Shown in pieces: positions 15,940 to 26,610 of a stretch of 64,000 nucleotides of DNA; within the stretch, counting starts at the first letter, position 1; each line of letters begins with the position of its first letter. Source of the stretch: an uncultured Lachnospiraceae bacterium (GTDB lineage: Bacteria; Bacillota; Clostridia; Lachnospirales; Lachnospiraceae); the NCBI GenBank assembly GCA_949051815.1, contig CARQVR010000009.1, forward strand, positions 8,773 to 72,772, written 5' to 3'. Both the position numbers and the translations under genes were made by a program. Below the pieces are notes generated by a model, which saw nothing but the letters and a program-made list of their open reading frames with translations, did not search any database and was not told the DNA's origin.

Positions 15940-17529
15940 TCAGCTATGCACAATCACTGTTCCCTCAATGACGCCCTTCTCGGCCGCATACCTCATGAAA
16001 CAGGTATTGCGGTCAAGTGTCATCTGCTCGGCATTGACGCCCACCACCACATTACGATAGATATTGCCGTCCACCTTAATGTAGGAGTCCTTGCCTGCCT
16101 CCATGGTCGTTTCCAGCTCTTCCCGCTCGTGTCCTATCTTATCCAGCTCTACGAAATATTCGTCCTTCAGATGGTTCCACTCGAGAAGACTGGCCTCCGT
16201 ATGACTGGAGGTATTCGCCCCCCGCATACGTTTCTCGCGCAGCGCCTCCGTCATGGTGTCGACCAGCTTGGAAAGCTTTTCCCTGATCTCCGCCTCCTTG
16301 CGCCTCGCCTCTAAAAGTCTGTCGAAAGATTCCGGCTCATAGCCGCAGTGCAGAACCGTTTTCAGCTCCACATCGTTTCCGGCCGTCATCGCCTCAATGC
16401 ACCTGAGTGCGTGGGTATAGCCACCGATGATGGCGCCCCTCTTTCCTATGGTAACCACCTTATCCTTCGCCGTTACCTTGGCGTTCAGGATTACATTGGC
16501 CTGAACCAGACCGCCCGCGTCCACCGTCGTGTTCTCGATAAATTCTGCAAAGACATTTCCTCTGGCAGATATCTTTCCGCCGCCCTGAATGCCCCTTGTC
16601 AGCATCACATCACCACCGGCAAACAGCGACGCTGCGCCCGTGGTTCCGTGAACCTCTATATTTCGTCCGGCGCGAATGACAATGCCGCCCTCCACGTTTC
16701 CGTTGATAATAATATCCCCGAAAAACTCGATTTTACCAATGATGGCATCCACATCGCCCATGATCTCATGCACATTCTGGATATCAATCTTGCCGTCCTT
16801 GACTTCGATCTTACCGTCACTCTGGGCATAGTAAACGCCGTTTTCTCTCGTGATGCCCTTTCCCCGCATAGGCGGCAGGTCTCTTACGGGATCGGCCTTC
16901 ATCTCTCCGCCCACAACCGTGTAGCCGTCCACGCCCTGCTGCGCATAGTGGTAAATCGCCACTTTGTCGCCCTTGTGCACGTTCTGCAGCGCGCTCATGC
17001 TGGAATAGTCCACCGTGCCATCCGCGTTCACTTTCGGGCCTGCGTGCTCCTCCGGCGCAAAAAGATATTCGAAATAACCGTCGGTCCCGGGCTTCGTCTC
17101 CGCGCCCTTGGCCACCACAATTTCTCTCTCGTACACCTTTTTCTTCACCATCGCGGAGAGATTGGAGCTGTGATACCCCTTGATCACACCGTTTAACTCC
17201 AGATAATTTTCCAAATCACGCTTCGCGTAAGTCTGTCCCTCTGCTGGAGGTGCAAGATAAAGCCACGCCGTCATCTCGTCCTCTTCTATCCGCAGATACG
17301 TTCCTTCTGCCAGCTTCGACTCTGTCGGAGGTTTTCTGACCTCAACCGCCACAGCGGTTTGTTCAGCAGCTTCGTGCTGTGCCTTGGTTTCCCCTGCCGT
17401 CACCGGTTTTCCTGCTGACGCCGGCTGCTGCGCTGTCTGCTGGACTGCCTGTGGATCCAGTCCCTTCGCTCTGGCCATTGCCGCTTTCAGTTTATTAAGC
17501 TGCTCCGATGACAGATTTACCTCGGCCAC
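15940..17529 (-). CDS. FapA-family (DUF342) protein
   Basis: The 529-residue protein has an N-terminal Ala/Gln-rich stretch (about 25-65) and then the FapA/DUF342 beta-helix core with many Gly/Asn/Val turns (DVDAIIGKIEFFGDIIINGNV, VIRAGRNIEVHGTTG). A coiled coil follows at about 400-480 (RRKEAEIREKLSKLVDTM). FapA proteins are widespread and were linked to c-di-GMP, polymer and sporulation contexts, but a biochemical role is unsettled. The GTG at 17529 is preferred, since AAGGAGG is too close to the earlier GTG. It lies between valS and folC. Confidence 0.85.
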   Translation of the reverse strand: MAEVNLSSEQLNKLKAAMARAKGLDPQAVQQTAQQPASAGKPVTAGETKAQHEAAEQTAVAVEVRKPPTESKLAEGTYLRIEEDEMTAWLYLAPPAEGQTYAKRDLENYLELNGVIKGYHSSNLSAMVKKKVYEREIVVAKGAETKPGTDGYFEYLFAPEEHAGPKVNADGTVDYSSMSALQNVHKGDKVAIYHYAQQGVDGYTVVGGEMKADPVRDLPPMRGKGITRENGVYYAQSDGKIEVKDGKIDIQNVHEIMGDVDAIIGKIEFFGDIIINGNVEGGIVIRAGRNIEVHGTTGAASLFAGGDVMLTRGIQGGGKISARGNVFAEFIENTTVDAGGLVQANVILNAKVTAKDKVVTIGKRGAIIGGYTHALRCIEAMTAGNDVELKTVLHCGYEPESFDRLLEARRKEAEIREKLSKLVDTMTEALREKRMRGANTSSHTEASLLEWNHLKDEYFVELDKIGHEREELETTMEAGKDSYIKVDGNIYRNVVVGVNAEQMTLDRNTCFMRYAAEKGVIEGTVIVHS

Positions 17530-17684
17530 GTGACTCACCTCCTTCCTTTATTGTATGAAACGCACTCCATATAGTCCCAAACTACTATTCTTACTTACCA
17601 CTTTACACCATATCGGTTTACTTTTCCAGTGGTTCTTACTAAATTTTTTCAACAATTCGGACAAATCCGTGCCGTCTGAACTGT

Positions 17685-20381
<2,697 letters not shown>

Positions 20382-20402
20382 TTTTTAATCGCCTCCTTCA
20401 AA

Positions 20403-20543
20403 AATAAAAACCGAGTAGGGAAGTTTACTTCCCCTGCTTGGCGCGCCGCCCGTGCGCCGCATTTGCGGCATATTCCTCTTTACGGGCGTGTGCATAAAAA
20501 ATCGTCGCCAGGCAGCGACGATTCAGAGAATGCTTCGCATTCT
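20403..20543 (-). other. Extra hairpins between the T-box terminator and valS
   Basis: On the minus strand three more hairpins follow the T-box terminator. They are GAGAATG/CATTCTC (20525-20543), ATCGTCGC/GCGACGAT followed by six T (20496-20522), and GGGAAG/CTTCCC followed by a T-rich run (20403-20434). A GC-rich palindrome (about 20440-20490) lies among them. The second looks like a complete intrinsic terminator. Confidence 0.6.
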
Positions 20544-20587
20544 CCTTGAATGGTTTACACTGTCGCAATTTCTTATAAAATTATAAA

Positions 20588-20866
20588 CGCCCTCTGCCAG
20601 TCTCCTGACAAAGGGCGCAAATGCGCGGTACCACCTTCATTTATCACTCAGCGAAGCCGAAACCCTTCCGGCCTCCGATCCGTTAACGGGGATCAGGCGT
20701 GAACGCTTACTGCACCCTGCGGAAAACTTCCGCAGCCGGTTTCTGCGCCCCGGTTCCAGAGCCACTTCCACAATCCCTCTCCGAAGAAGTCTCTCAGCAA
20801 TCGGCTCCTCTCTCTGGCGGCGGTCCCTCATGTACTCTTCTCTGTCATCACCTTTACAATTATCTA
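20588..20866 (-). promoter_or_regulatory. T-box leader of valS
   Basis: The T-box core GGTGGTACCGCGCA lies on the minus strand at 20622-20635. It is followed by the terminator hairpin (20588-20617, CGCCCT...AGGGCG then TTTATAATTTT) that competes with the antiterminator. The leader begins about 7 bp after the promoter and contains the stem I elements AGAAGAGTA and AGAGAGGAG. A GTG triplet at 20769-20771 is a candidate valine specifier, but I did not fold the RNA. Confidence 0.9.
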
Positions 20867-20868
20867 AT

Positions 20869-20897
20869 ACTATAGTCAATGAAAACGCTTTTGTCAA
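20869..20897 (-). promoter_or_regulatory. Promoter of the valS T-box leader
   Basis: TTGACA (20892-20897), 17-bp spacer, TATAGT (20869-20874). This is a near-consensus sigma-A promoter. Confidence 0.85.
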
Positions 20898-20924
20898 TTC
20901 CCAATTCTTTTATAATGTGTGCCC

Positions 20925-22949
20925 TTATGACGCTTCCTCTCCCAGGACCTCCAGAAACACCTCCACCAGCTTCGGATCAAACTGGCTGCCCGCGCAGCGG
21001 CGAAGCTCCGCCTCCGCGTCCGCACCGCTCATAGCCTTGTGATACGGCCTGTCATGGACCATCACATCATGGGAATCCACCACCGTGATAATGCGGGAAA
21101 GAAGCGGAATCTCATCCCCCGCAAGACCGCCCGGATAGCCGCCGCCGTCCCATCTCTCGTGGTGGTGCAGGATGTACTCGCCTATGGGCCTCAGCTCCTT
21201 GGTAGCGCTCACAATCCGGTATCCCTTCTCCGTGTGGGTCTTCATAATCTCCCACTCCGCGTCCGTCAGTTTTCCCGGCTTTAGGAGAATCGAGTGGGGA
21301 ATGGCAATTTTCCCGATATCGTGAAGCACCGCCAGAAGCGCCAGCTTACCCAGATCCCCGTCCGTCAGGTTTAACGCCTTTCCGAGCCTGATCGCCATTT
21401 CTCTCGTCCGTTCCACGTGTTCTTCCGTCTCGTAATCGCTCTCCGTCAGCGTCTGTGTCAGGGAATCCAGAAGAGAGCTTGTTCTGGAGGACTGGTTCAT
21501 CAGCTTCTTCGTGCGCATACTCTCGGACGCCTCCCTTATGGCGTCGTCCACACTCTTATTCCGGTCGCGGATCACCGCAATCCCGTACTCGATATCCGTG
21601 TCAATTCCGGTATCGTTGGCCTCCCCGTACTGCTCTTTGATATTCTCAAAGGCGCGGACCGCGTATTCCTGCTCCATCTGTGTAAGAGCCGCCGCCATAT
21701 CCCCGTCCGCAAGCCTTGCCAGGACCGTGCCGGGCGGCAGATTTTCCCGCAGGAGATCCGCCGCCTTCCGCAGCAGCTCGTTTCCCTTTTTCCAGCCGTA
21801 GACGTCGTTGACCAGCCCGATGCCGTTGGCGTTGCACACCACCACCGTCACAGGATACGCGTCCTGCGTCAGCACCTTGTCCATCTCACTGTAGAAGCTG
21901 TTTTTGGAATAAAGCTGCGTCAGCATATCCCGCTCTGTCTCCTGATTTTTCATAAGAAGAAGGTGTCCGATGTCATGCCCTTTCTCATCCTTTAAACAGC
22001 TGAATACGCAGTGATAGCTGCGCGCGCCCGTGCTGCCTTGATTTTCCCACACAAAGGTCTGATCCGTGTCGACGCTCTGCAAATCACGAAAGGCGCCAAT
22101 CTGCAGAAAATCCGTCATGCTGATCCGGTTCACCTGATCTCCCAGCGCAGGAAAAAGGGCCCGCATATCCCGGTTCGTATCCGCCACATATCCCTCATAG
22201 TCGAAGAGAATCACCGGCATCCCCATATATTCCATAACCATCTTGCGCGTGGTGTTGAGCATTCCTTTTGAAGAATAGTCAAAGGTATTCCTGTAGACCA
22301 GCGGACATACAAACCCATAGACCAGTACCGCCGCATCCATAGGCAGCTTCAAAGTCCCCAGCATATAAAAAATGGTGAGCAGCCCGATCACGCACAGAGC
22401 CAGAAGGGTATTTACATATCTGGCGCGGTACATTTTCGGTACACTTACGATCTTGCGGATCAGTATGATAAAAATCATAACCACAAGCAGATACACAAAA
22501 GCCAGATGCAGATAAAAGCCGGGCAGCGACCTGAACATGTACTTTATGGCATAAATACTGTCCGCCTGATGCTGGTAGCGCAAAATCACTTCATGAAAAA
22601 CATTGAAAATCAAAACTGCCGCATCCGCAAAGGTGAGCAGGTAGATCGCACAAACCAGCGCGCGTTTAAACCGCGGATTCCCGATCTTTGATCTGGTAAA
22701 CTCGATCATGTAATAAACCATGGACAAAACAAGAAAATCCAGACACACAAAATAGACGCTGGTCGCAAGCGACGCACTAAAATACGTGTGAACCCGGATC
22801 CTTGCCATGTAGGTGAGATTCACCGCGCAGGCAGCCATAAACATGTTGCCCGTAACAAATGCCAGATGCGTTTTTCTTTTATAGGTGATGATGGCATAGA
22901 CAAACGCACAAAACGCCGCAAGACCACAAAGTGCATAGCTCAAAGTCAT
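20925..22949 (-). CDS. Membrane-bound HD-GYP c-di-GMP phosphodiesterase with degenerate GGDEF domain
   Basis: Start ATG 22949 is used because the upstream ATG codons overlap or precede the likely -10 (TACAAT, 22983-22988). Seven or so N-terminal membrane helices (1-225) resemble the 7TM sensor module of histidine kinases. A PAS-like stretch follows (about 245-340). The GGDEF-like domain has ADGDM in place of GGDEF and Asn for the metal-binding Asp, so it should not make c-di-GMP. The C-terminal HD-GYP domain is intact (HDIGKIAIP, HHHERWDGGGYPGG), predicting c-di-GMP hydrolysis. It is transcribed away from the GGDEF gene at 23149, suggesting opposed enzymes. Confidence 0.88.
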   Translation of the reverse strand: MTLSYALCGLAAFCAFVYAIITYKRKTHLAFVTGNMFMAACAVNLTYMARIRVHTYFSASLATSVYFVCLDFLVLSMVYYMIEFTRSKIGNPRFKRALVCAIYLLTFADAAVLIFNVFHEVILRYQHQADSIYAIKYMFRSLPGFYLHLAFVYLLVVMIFIILIRKIVSVPKMYRARYVNTLLALCVIGLLTIFYMLGTLKLPMDAAVLVYGFVCPLVYRNTFDYSSKGMLNTTRKMVMEYMGMPVILFDYEGYVADTNRDMRALFPALGDQVNRISMTDFLQIGAFRDLQSVDTDQTFVWENQGSTGARSYHCVFSCLKDEKGHDIGHLLLMKNQETERDMLTQLYSKNSFYSEMDKVLTQDAYPVTVVVCNANGIGLVNDVYGWKKGNELLRKAADLLRENLPPGTVLARLADGDMAAALTQMEQEYAVRAFENIKEQYGEANDTGIDTDIEYGIAVIRDRNKSVDDAIREASESMRTKKLMNQSSRTSSLLDSLTQTLTESDYETEEHVERTREMAIRLGKALNLTDGDLGKLALLAVLHDIGKIAIPHSILLKPGKLTDAEWEIMKTHTEKGYRIVSATKELRPIGEYILHHHERWDGGGYPGGLAGDEIPLLSRIITVVDSHDVMVHDRPYHKAMSGADAEAELRRCAGSQFDPKLVEVFLEVLGEEAS

Positions 22950-23074
22950 AAAAGTAACCCCGTTAATGTCATACTGTTTTTTATTGTACCACATTCCCAT
23001 TCGCTTTTTTCTTGTAATTAACGACAAATTTCGCGCATCGGTTTTGGCTAATTTATCCTTATCGCAAGGAAAAA

Positions 23075-23103
23075 TTGCAAAACGCGCTCCCTTCCTTTAC
23101 AAT
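23075..23103 (+). promoter_or_regulatory. Predicted promoter of the LacI-sensor/GGDEF gene
   Basis: TTGCAA (23075-23080), 17-bp spacer, TACAAT (23098-23103), 46 bp before the ATG. Confidence 0.6.
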
Positions 23104-23148
23104 AAAGAAAGAAAAAAACGTTATTTGTCGGAAGGAGGCATTCTCTTC

Positions 23149-25053
23149 ATGTATCATGCCAAAAAGATAGGCGTATTTATCTCCCATATATTCGGCGCAT
23201 ACCAGCAGGGCGTCTGTCAGGGCATCATCGACCGTGCCGTGGAATACGGATATACCGCGGAAATCTTTACCTCCCTTGACGGAGAAATTCCCGGTTCCTA
23301 CGCGCTCGGCGAGGAAAGTATTCTGCATATTCCGAATTACGACAGCTTCGACGGCATCATCTTTGCCTCCGACACCTATATCTCGCAGGAGCTTCGGCAA
23401 AAAATCCTGACGCGGTTAAAGACCCTCTCCTGCCCGATCGTGGAAATCACCGCAAAAGAAACCCCTTTTCCTGCGATATCTCTGGAAAACAACTCTATGA
23501 CCGGCGATCTGACCGCGCATTTTCTGACCGCGCACCGCGCCGCCCGCGTATGCTATCTGGGCTGCTCTTCGGAAGCCTATATCTCGGACATAAGGGAATC
23601 CTACTACCGGAATGCCTTGGAAAAGCATGGGAAAACGCCTGCCGGAAACGATATCTGCCACTGTGGCTACGAGAGCGGGGCTGTGGCTTCGGCACTGGAC
23701 TTTTTCTGCCGGACGGGAACGCCCGACGCCGTAGTCTGCTACAATGACAGGCTTGCCCTCATGTTCCTCTCTGCCGCGCTCGCCGCCGGATACCGCGTGC
23801 CGGAAGACATCGCCATAACCGGATGCGACGATACGCCGGAGGGACAAAACGCCTCCCCCATGCTCACCACCGTCTCTTTTCCGGTATATGAGCTGGGCGC
23901 CCGCGCCATTGAAAATCTGCTGGCCCTGATCCGTAGAGAAACCCCTGCCGCCGGCTGTCCGTCCGCGGAGCTGCTCCTTAGAAACTCCTGCGGCTGCACC
24001 CACTCCGCGAACGCCAACGCCGTCTTCTTTACGCAGGCGCTTACCTCCCGTATCGCCTCGCTTGAAAGTTCCATCCTCAGCTCTATGTACATGTCGTCCT
24101 CCCTGCAGCATGTGACGGACCTCGATGCGGGTATGGAGCTGCTCACGGAATTTTTGCCGCAGTTAGAACACTGCCTTGCGTTCTATCTGTGCCTGTACGC
24201 CGACTGGGACTCTGTGTCCAGCCACATTCTCGAGCTCACGAACCGGGAAGAAACCGCCTCGGACACCGATACCATCCTTCTGAAGTTTGCCTATAAGAAC
24301 GGAAAACGGCTGCCGGAATGCAGCTTCTTAAAAAAGAACCTGCTGCCGGACTTTCTCTACGACGATTCCGACTGTGCGTATATTTATGTCCCGCTGTATT
24401 TTGAGGACAAGCGATTCGGTTATATCGCCCTCGCCTATGAGGACAACCGGATCGACTACCAGTTCCGTCTCGTACAGTGGCAGATGAACATCAACCAGAT
24501 GCTGCAAAGCATCTGCGAAGCCAGGCGCACCGGAATGCTTGTCAGCCGTCTGGAAGATATCTATATGAAAGACGCGCTGACCGGACTTTACAACAAGCAC
24601 GGCTATGACCGTCTGGAAGGGCCGCTCTTAAACCGCGCTCTCTCGGAAGGTCTTCCGCTCACCGCCTTTTTGATCGACATGGACGGGCTCAAAAGCATCA
24701 ACGACACCTACGGCCACAGCGAAGGCGATTTTGCCATTCAGGTATTGGGACAGGCCATCGAAAGCACGGCCGCCGAAGGGGATCTCTGCGCCCGTTTTTC
24801 GGGGGACGAATTTTATATGCTCACTGCCGGTCTCTCCGAAAAGGAGGCGAAACAGCGCGCACAGTCCATTGCCGCCTTTCTCGACAACTACAATAAATTA
24901 AGCAGCAAATCCTATGCCATTTCCTGTAGTTGCGGTTACGCCTGCGCGACCCCGGCTCCCGGTTTTACGCCGGAGCACATAGAGGAGCTGTTTTCCCTTG
25001 CCGACAGGCAGATGTACCGCGAGAAAGAAAAGCATCAAGCCGCCCGCCGCTAA
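23149..25053 (+). CDS. LacI-type periplasmic-binding-like sensor fused to GGDEF diguanylate cyclase
   Basis: ATG 23149 has GGAAGGAGG upstream and opens directly in the sugar-binding fold (KKIGVFISHIFGAYQQGV), without the LacI helix-turn-helix and without a signal peptide. Residues 1-290 form a type I periplasmic-binding-like domain (DAVVCYNDRLALMF, VPEDIAITGCDDTPEG). A GAF-like region spans about 320-470. The C-terminal GGDEF domain has DALTGLYNKHGYD, DMDGLKSINDTYGHSEGD and SGDEF, a variant accepted by active cyclases. The protein is probably cytosolic and turns a sugar signal into c-di-GMP. It is the only long plus-strand gene among minus-strand neighbours and converges on the glucan regulator with a 7-bp gap. 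Confidence 0.9.
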   Translation: MYHAKKIGVFISHIFGAYQQGVCQGIIDRAVEYGYTAEIFTSLDGEIPGSYALGEESILHIPNYDSFDGIIFASDTYISQELRQKILTRLKTLSCPIVEITAKETPFPAISLENNSMTGDLTAHFLTAHRAARVCYLGCSSEAYISDIRESYYRNALEKHGKTPAGNDICHCGYESGAVASALDFFCRTGTPDAVVCYNDRLALMFLSAALAAGYRVPEDIAITGCDDTPEGQNASPMLTTVSFPVYELGARAIENLLALIRRETPAAGCPSAELLLRNSCGCTHSANANAVFFTQALTSRIASLESSILSSMYMSSSLQHVTDLDAGMELLTEFLPQLEHCLAFYLCLYADWDSVSSHILELTNREETASDTDTILLKFAYKNGKRLPECSFLKKNLLPDFLYDDSDCAYIYVPLYFEDKRFGYIALAYEDNRIDYQFRLVQWQMNINQMLQSICEARRTGMLVSRLEDIYMKDALTGLYNKHGYDRLEGPLLNRALSEGLPLTAFLIDMDGLKSINDTYGHSEGDFAIQVLGQAIESTAAEGDLCARFSGDEFYMLTAGLSEKEAKQRAQSIAAFLDNYNKLSSKSYAISCSCGYACATPAPGFTPEHIEELFSLADRQMYREKEKHQAARR

Positions 25054-25060
25054 ACTTATG

Positions 25061-26560
25061 TCAGTCGGTTTTACCCCCCCCCCTGGAAAATTCTGCATTT
25101 TGCACATTTTTCCGGTATTCGCTGGGGGACACCCCGCAGGAGGCTTTAAATATTTTCATAAAATGTTTTTCGTTTTCGTACCCGATTTTTGCGCTGATAT
25201 CAATGATCCGCAGATCCGTCTCCTCCAGCAGACGTTTCGCCTCCTCCATACGGATTCCTTTCAGATAGTTGACGAAATTGCTGCCCGTGTACTCTTTAAA
25301 GAGATAGGAAAACAGGGAATAATTCATGGAGATATGGTTGGAAACCACCGCCATATTCAGATCCTTGTCATAATTCGCCTGTATATAGGAAATCGCCTGC
25401 TTGATCTTCTGCTGGTTTTTATTGCTGTCAAAACGGCTGTTGATCTGCTCATGCAGCTTAAGCAGCCACTCCATGAACTCCGCCTGCCAGACGGCCAGTG
25501 CCGGATAGGAATAATACGCTTTCAGCCGCTTCACATGCTCCTGATCCTCCTCCCAGACATTCCGGTACGTCTTTTGCGCTTCCTTAAAAAAGTCGTCCAT
25601 ACCGTTCACGAAATCGGCGGGCTTGATCCACTCGTTCCTGACCGCATGAAACAGACCGTTCCACGCTTTCACCAGCTCCTCCGTTTTATCCGTGCCGATC
25701 AGCTGTACTCTCTGCAGCTTCATTTCCGCTCCGGTCAGCCGCCTGCCCTGCTCCGCAAAATCCGCCGGCACATGCTTTTCGGGTTCTTTTGCGTACACCG
25801 GCATCCGGCCCACGCAAAAAGCCCGGCGTCTCGCCTCCACCGCCTCCCTGTATGCCGTCCTGAGCTCCCGGATGCCGCTGTGCAGAAGGCTCACGCCCGC
25901 ATACTCCCGCGCCAGCTCATTTTTTAACAAAAGCGGCGTATTCTTCTCCGTCACAAGATACACGTCGTCGCCCTCTATATTGTGCAGATAAATATAGGGC
26001 AGTTCCTGCATTGTTTCGACGTCCTTGGGATTTAGCACGCACACCTGGTACGCGTGCAGGTCAAACTCGCTCTCGTATTCCGTCTGCATGGTATGAATCT
26101 CTTCCTCCGTGATCCGCTCGTTTAACATCAGATATTTCAACTGCTGGCGTCCAAGGCGCTTGTTTGCCCGGCTGCTCTCCCGGTTCTCGGATATCTCCTG
26201 CTCCAGTTTTCTCAAAATATCCCACAGCTTCTCCCGCTCCACCGGCTTTAAGAGATATTCCCTTGCGCCCATGCGAAGCATTTCGACCGCATAGGAAAAA
26301 TCCGCATACCCGCTGACGGCCACGATCAGGGGTTTCTCCTCCATCTCCTGAACGCTCTGCACCAGCTCCAGGCCGGTCATTTTAGGCATACGGATATCCG
26401 TGAACATCACGTCCACCTTCTGGCTGCGCAGGATGTCAAGCGCCATCTCCCCGTTGCCGCATTCCATAATCACCTCCACGGGAACGCCGCTTCGCTGGAT
26501 CATGGCCCGTATACCCTGCCGTATCATTTTTTCATCTTCCACGATCAGTACCGTTTTCAT
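25061..26560 (-). CDS. YesN-type response regulator with AraC DNA-binding domain
   Basis: Start ATG 26560 follows GGAGGT. Residues 1-120 are a receiver domain (KTVLIVEDEK, phospho-acceptor Asp in VMFTDIRMPKM, Lys in LLKPVEREKL). A long helical middle follows, and residues 395-490 carry two AraC HTH motifs (MNYSLFSYLFKEYTGSNFVNYL, GYENEKHFMKIFKASCGVSPSEYR). It pairs with the YesM-type kinase just upstream and probably activates the glucan locus through the motif at 33663 and 41227. A run of ten G near the 3' end sets its last residues (RGGGKTD). Confidence 0.93.
   Translation of the reverse strand: MKTVLIVEDEKMIRQGIRAMIQRSGVPVEVIMECGNGEMALDILRSQKVDVMFTDIRMPKMTGLELVQSVQEMEEKPLIVAVSGYADFSYAVEMLRMGAREYLLKPVEREKLWDILRKLEQEISENRESSRANKRLGRQQLKYLMLNERITEEEIHTMQTEYESEFDLHAYQVCVLNPKDVETMQELPYIYLHNIEGDDVYLVTEKNTPLLLKNELAREYAGVSLLHSGIRELRTAYREAVEARRRAFCVGRMPVYAKEPEKHVPADFAEQGRRLTGAEMKLQRVQLIGTDKTEELVKAWNGLFHAVRNEWIKPADFVNGMDDFFKEAQKTYRNVWEEDQEHVKRLKAYYSYPALAVWQAEFMEWLLKLHEQINSRFDSNKNQQKIKQAISYIQANYDKDLNMAVVSNHISMNYSLFSYLFKEYTGSNFVNYLKGIRMEEAKRLLEETDLRIIDISAKIGYENEKHFMKIFKASCGVSPSEYRKNVQNAEFSRGGGKTD
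25074..25083. repeat. Ten-base G (minus strand) homopolymer in the regulator gene
   Basis: Ten C on the plus strand, coding RGGG near the C terminus of the response regulator. Loss of one base would replace the stop with an extension beginning VKPTD. Gain of one base would stop at once. Confidence 0.85.
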
Positions 26561-26610
26561 GGCTACCTCCATGTCGGAGCATCTTTTCGCGACGACACGC
26601 GGGCAAAATC

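Noticed and set aside
20637..20897. 86-codon minus-strand frame before valS
   Set aside because: It coincides with the T-box leader. The T-box core and terminator explain the sequence.
20925..22949. Bifunctional diguanylate cyclase/phosphodiesterase
   Set aside because: The GGDEF motif is replaced by ADGDM and the metal-binding Asp by Asn, so only the HD-GYP activity is supported.
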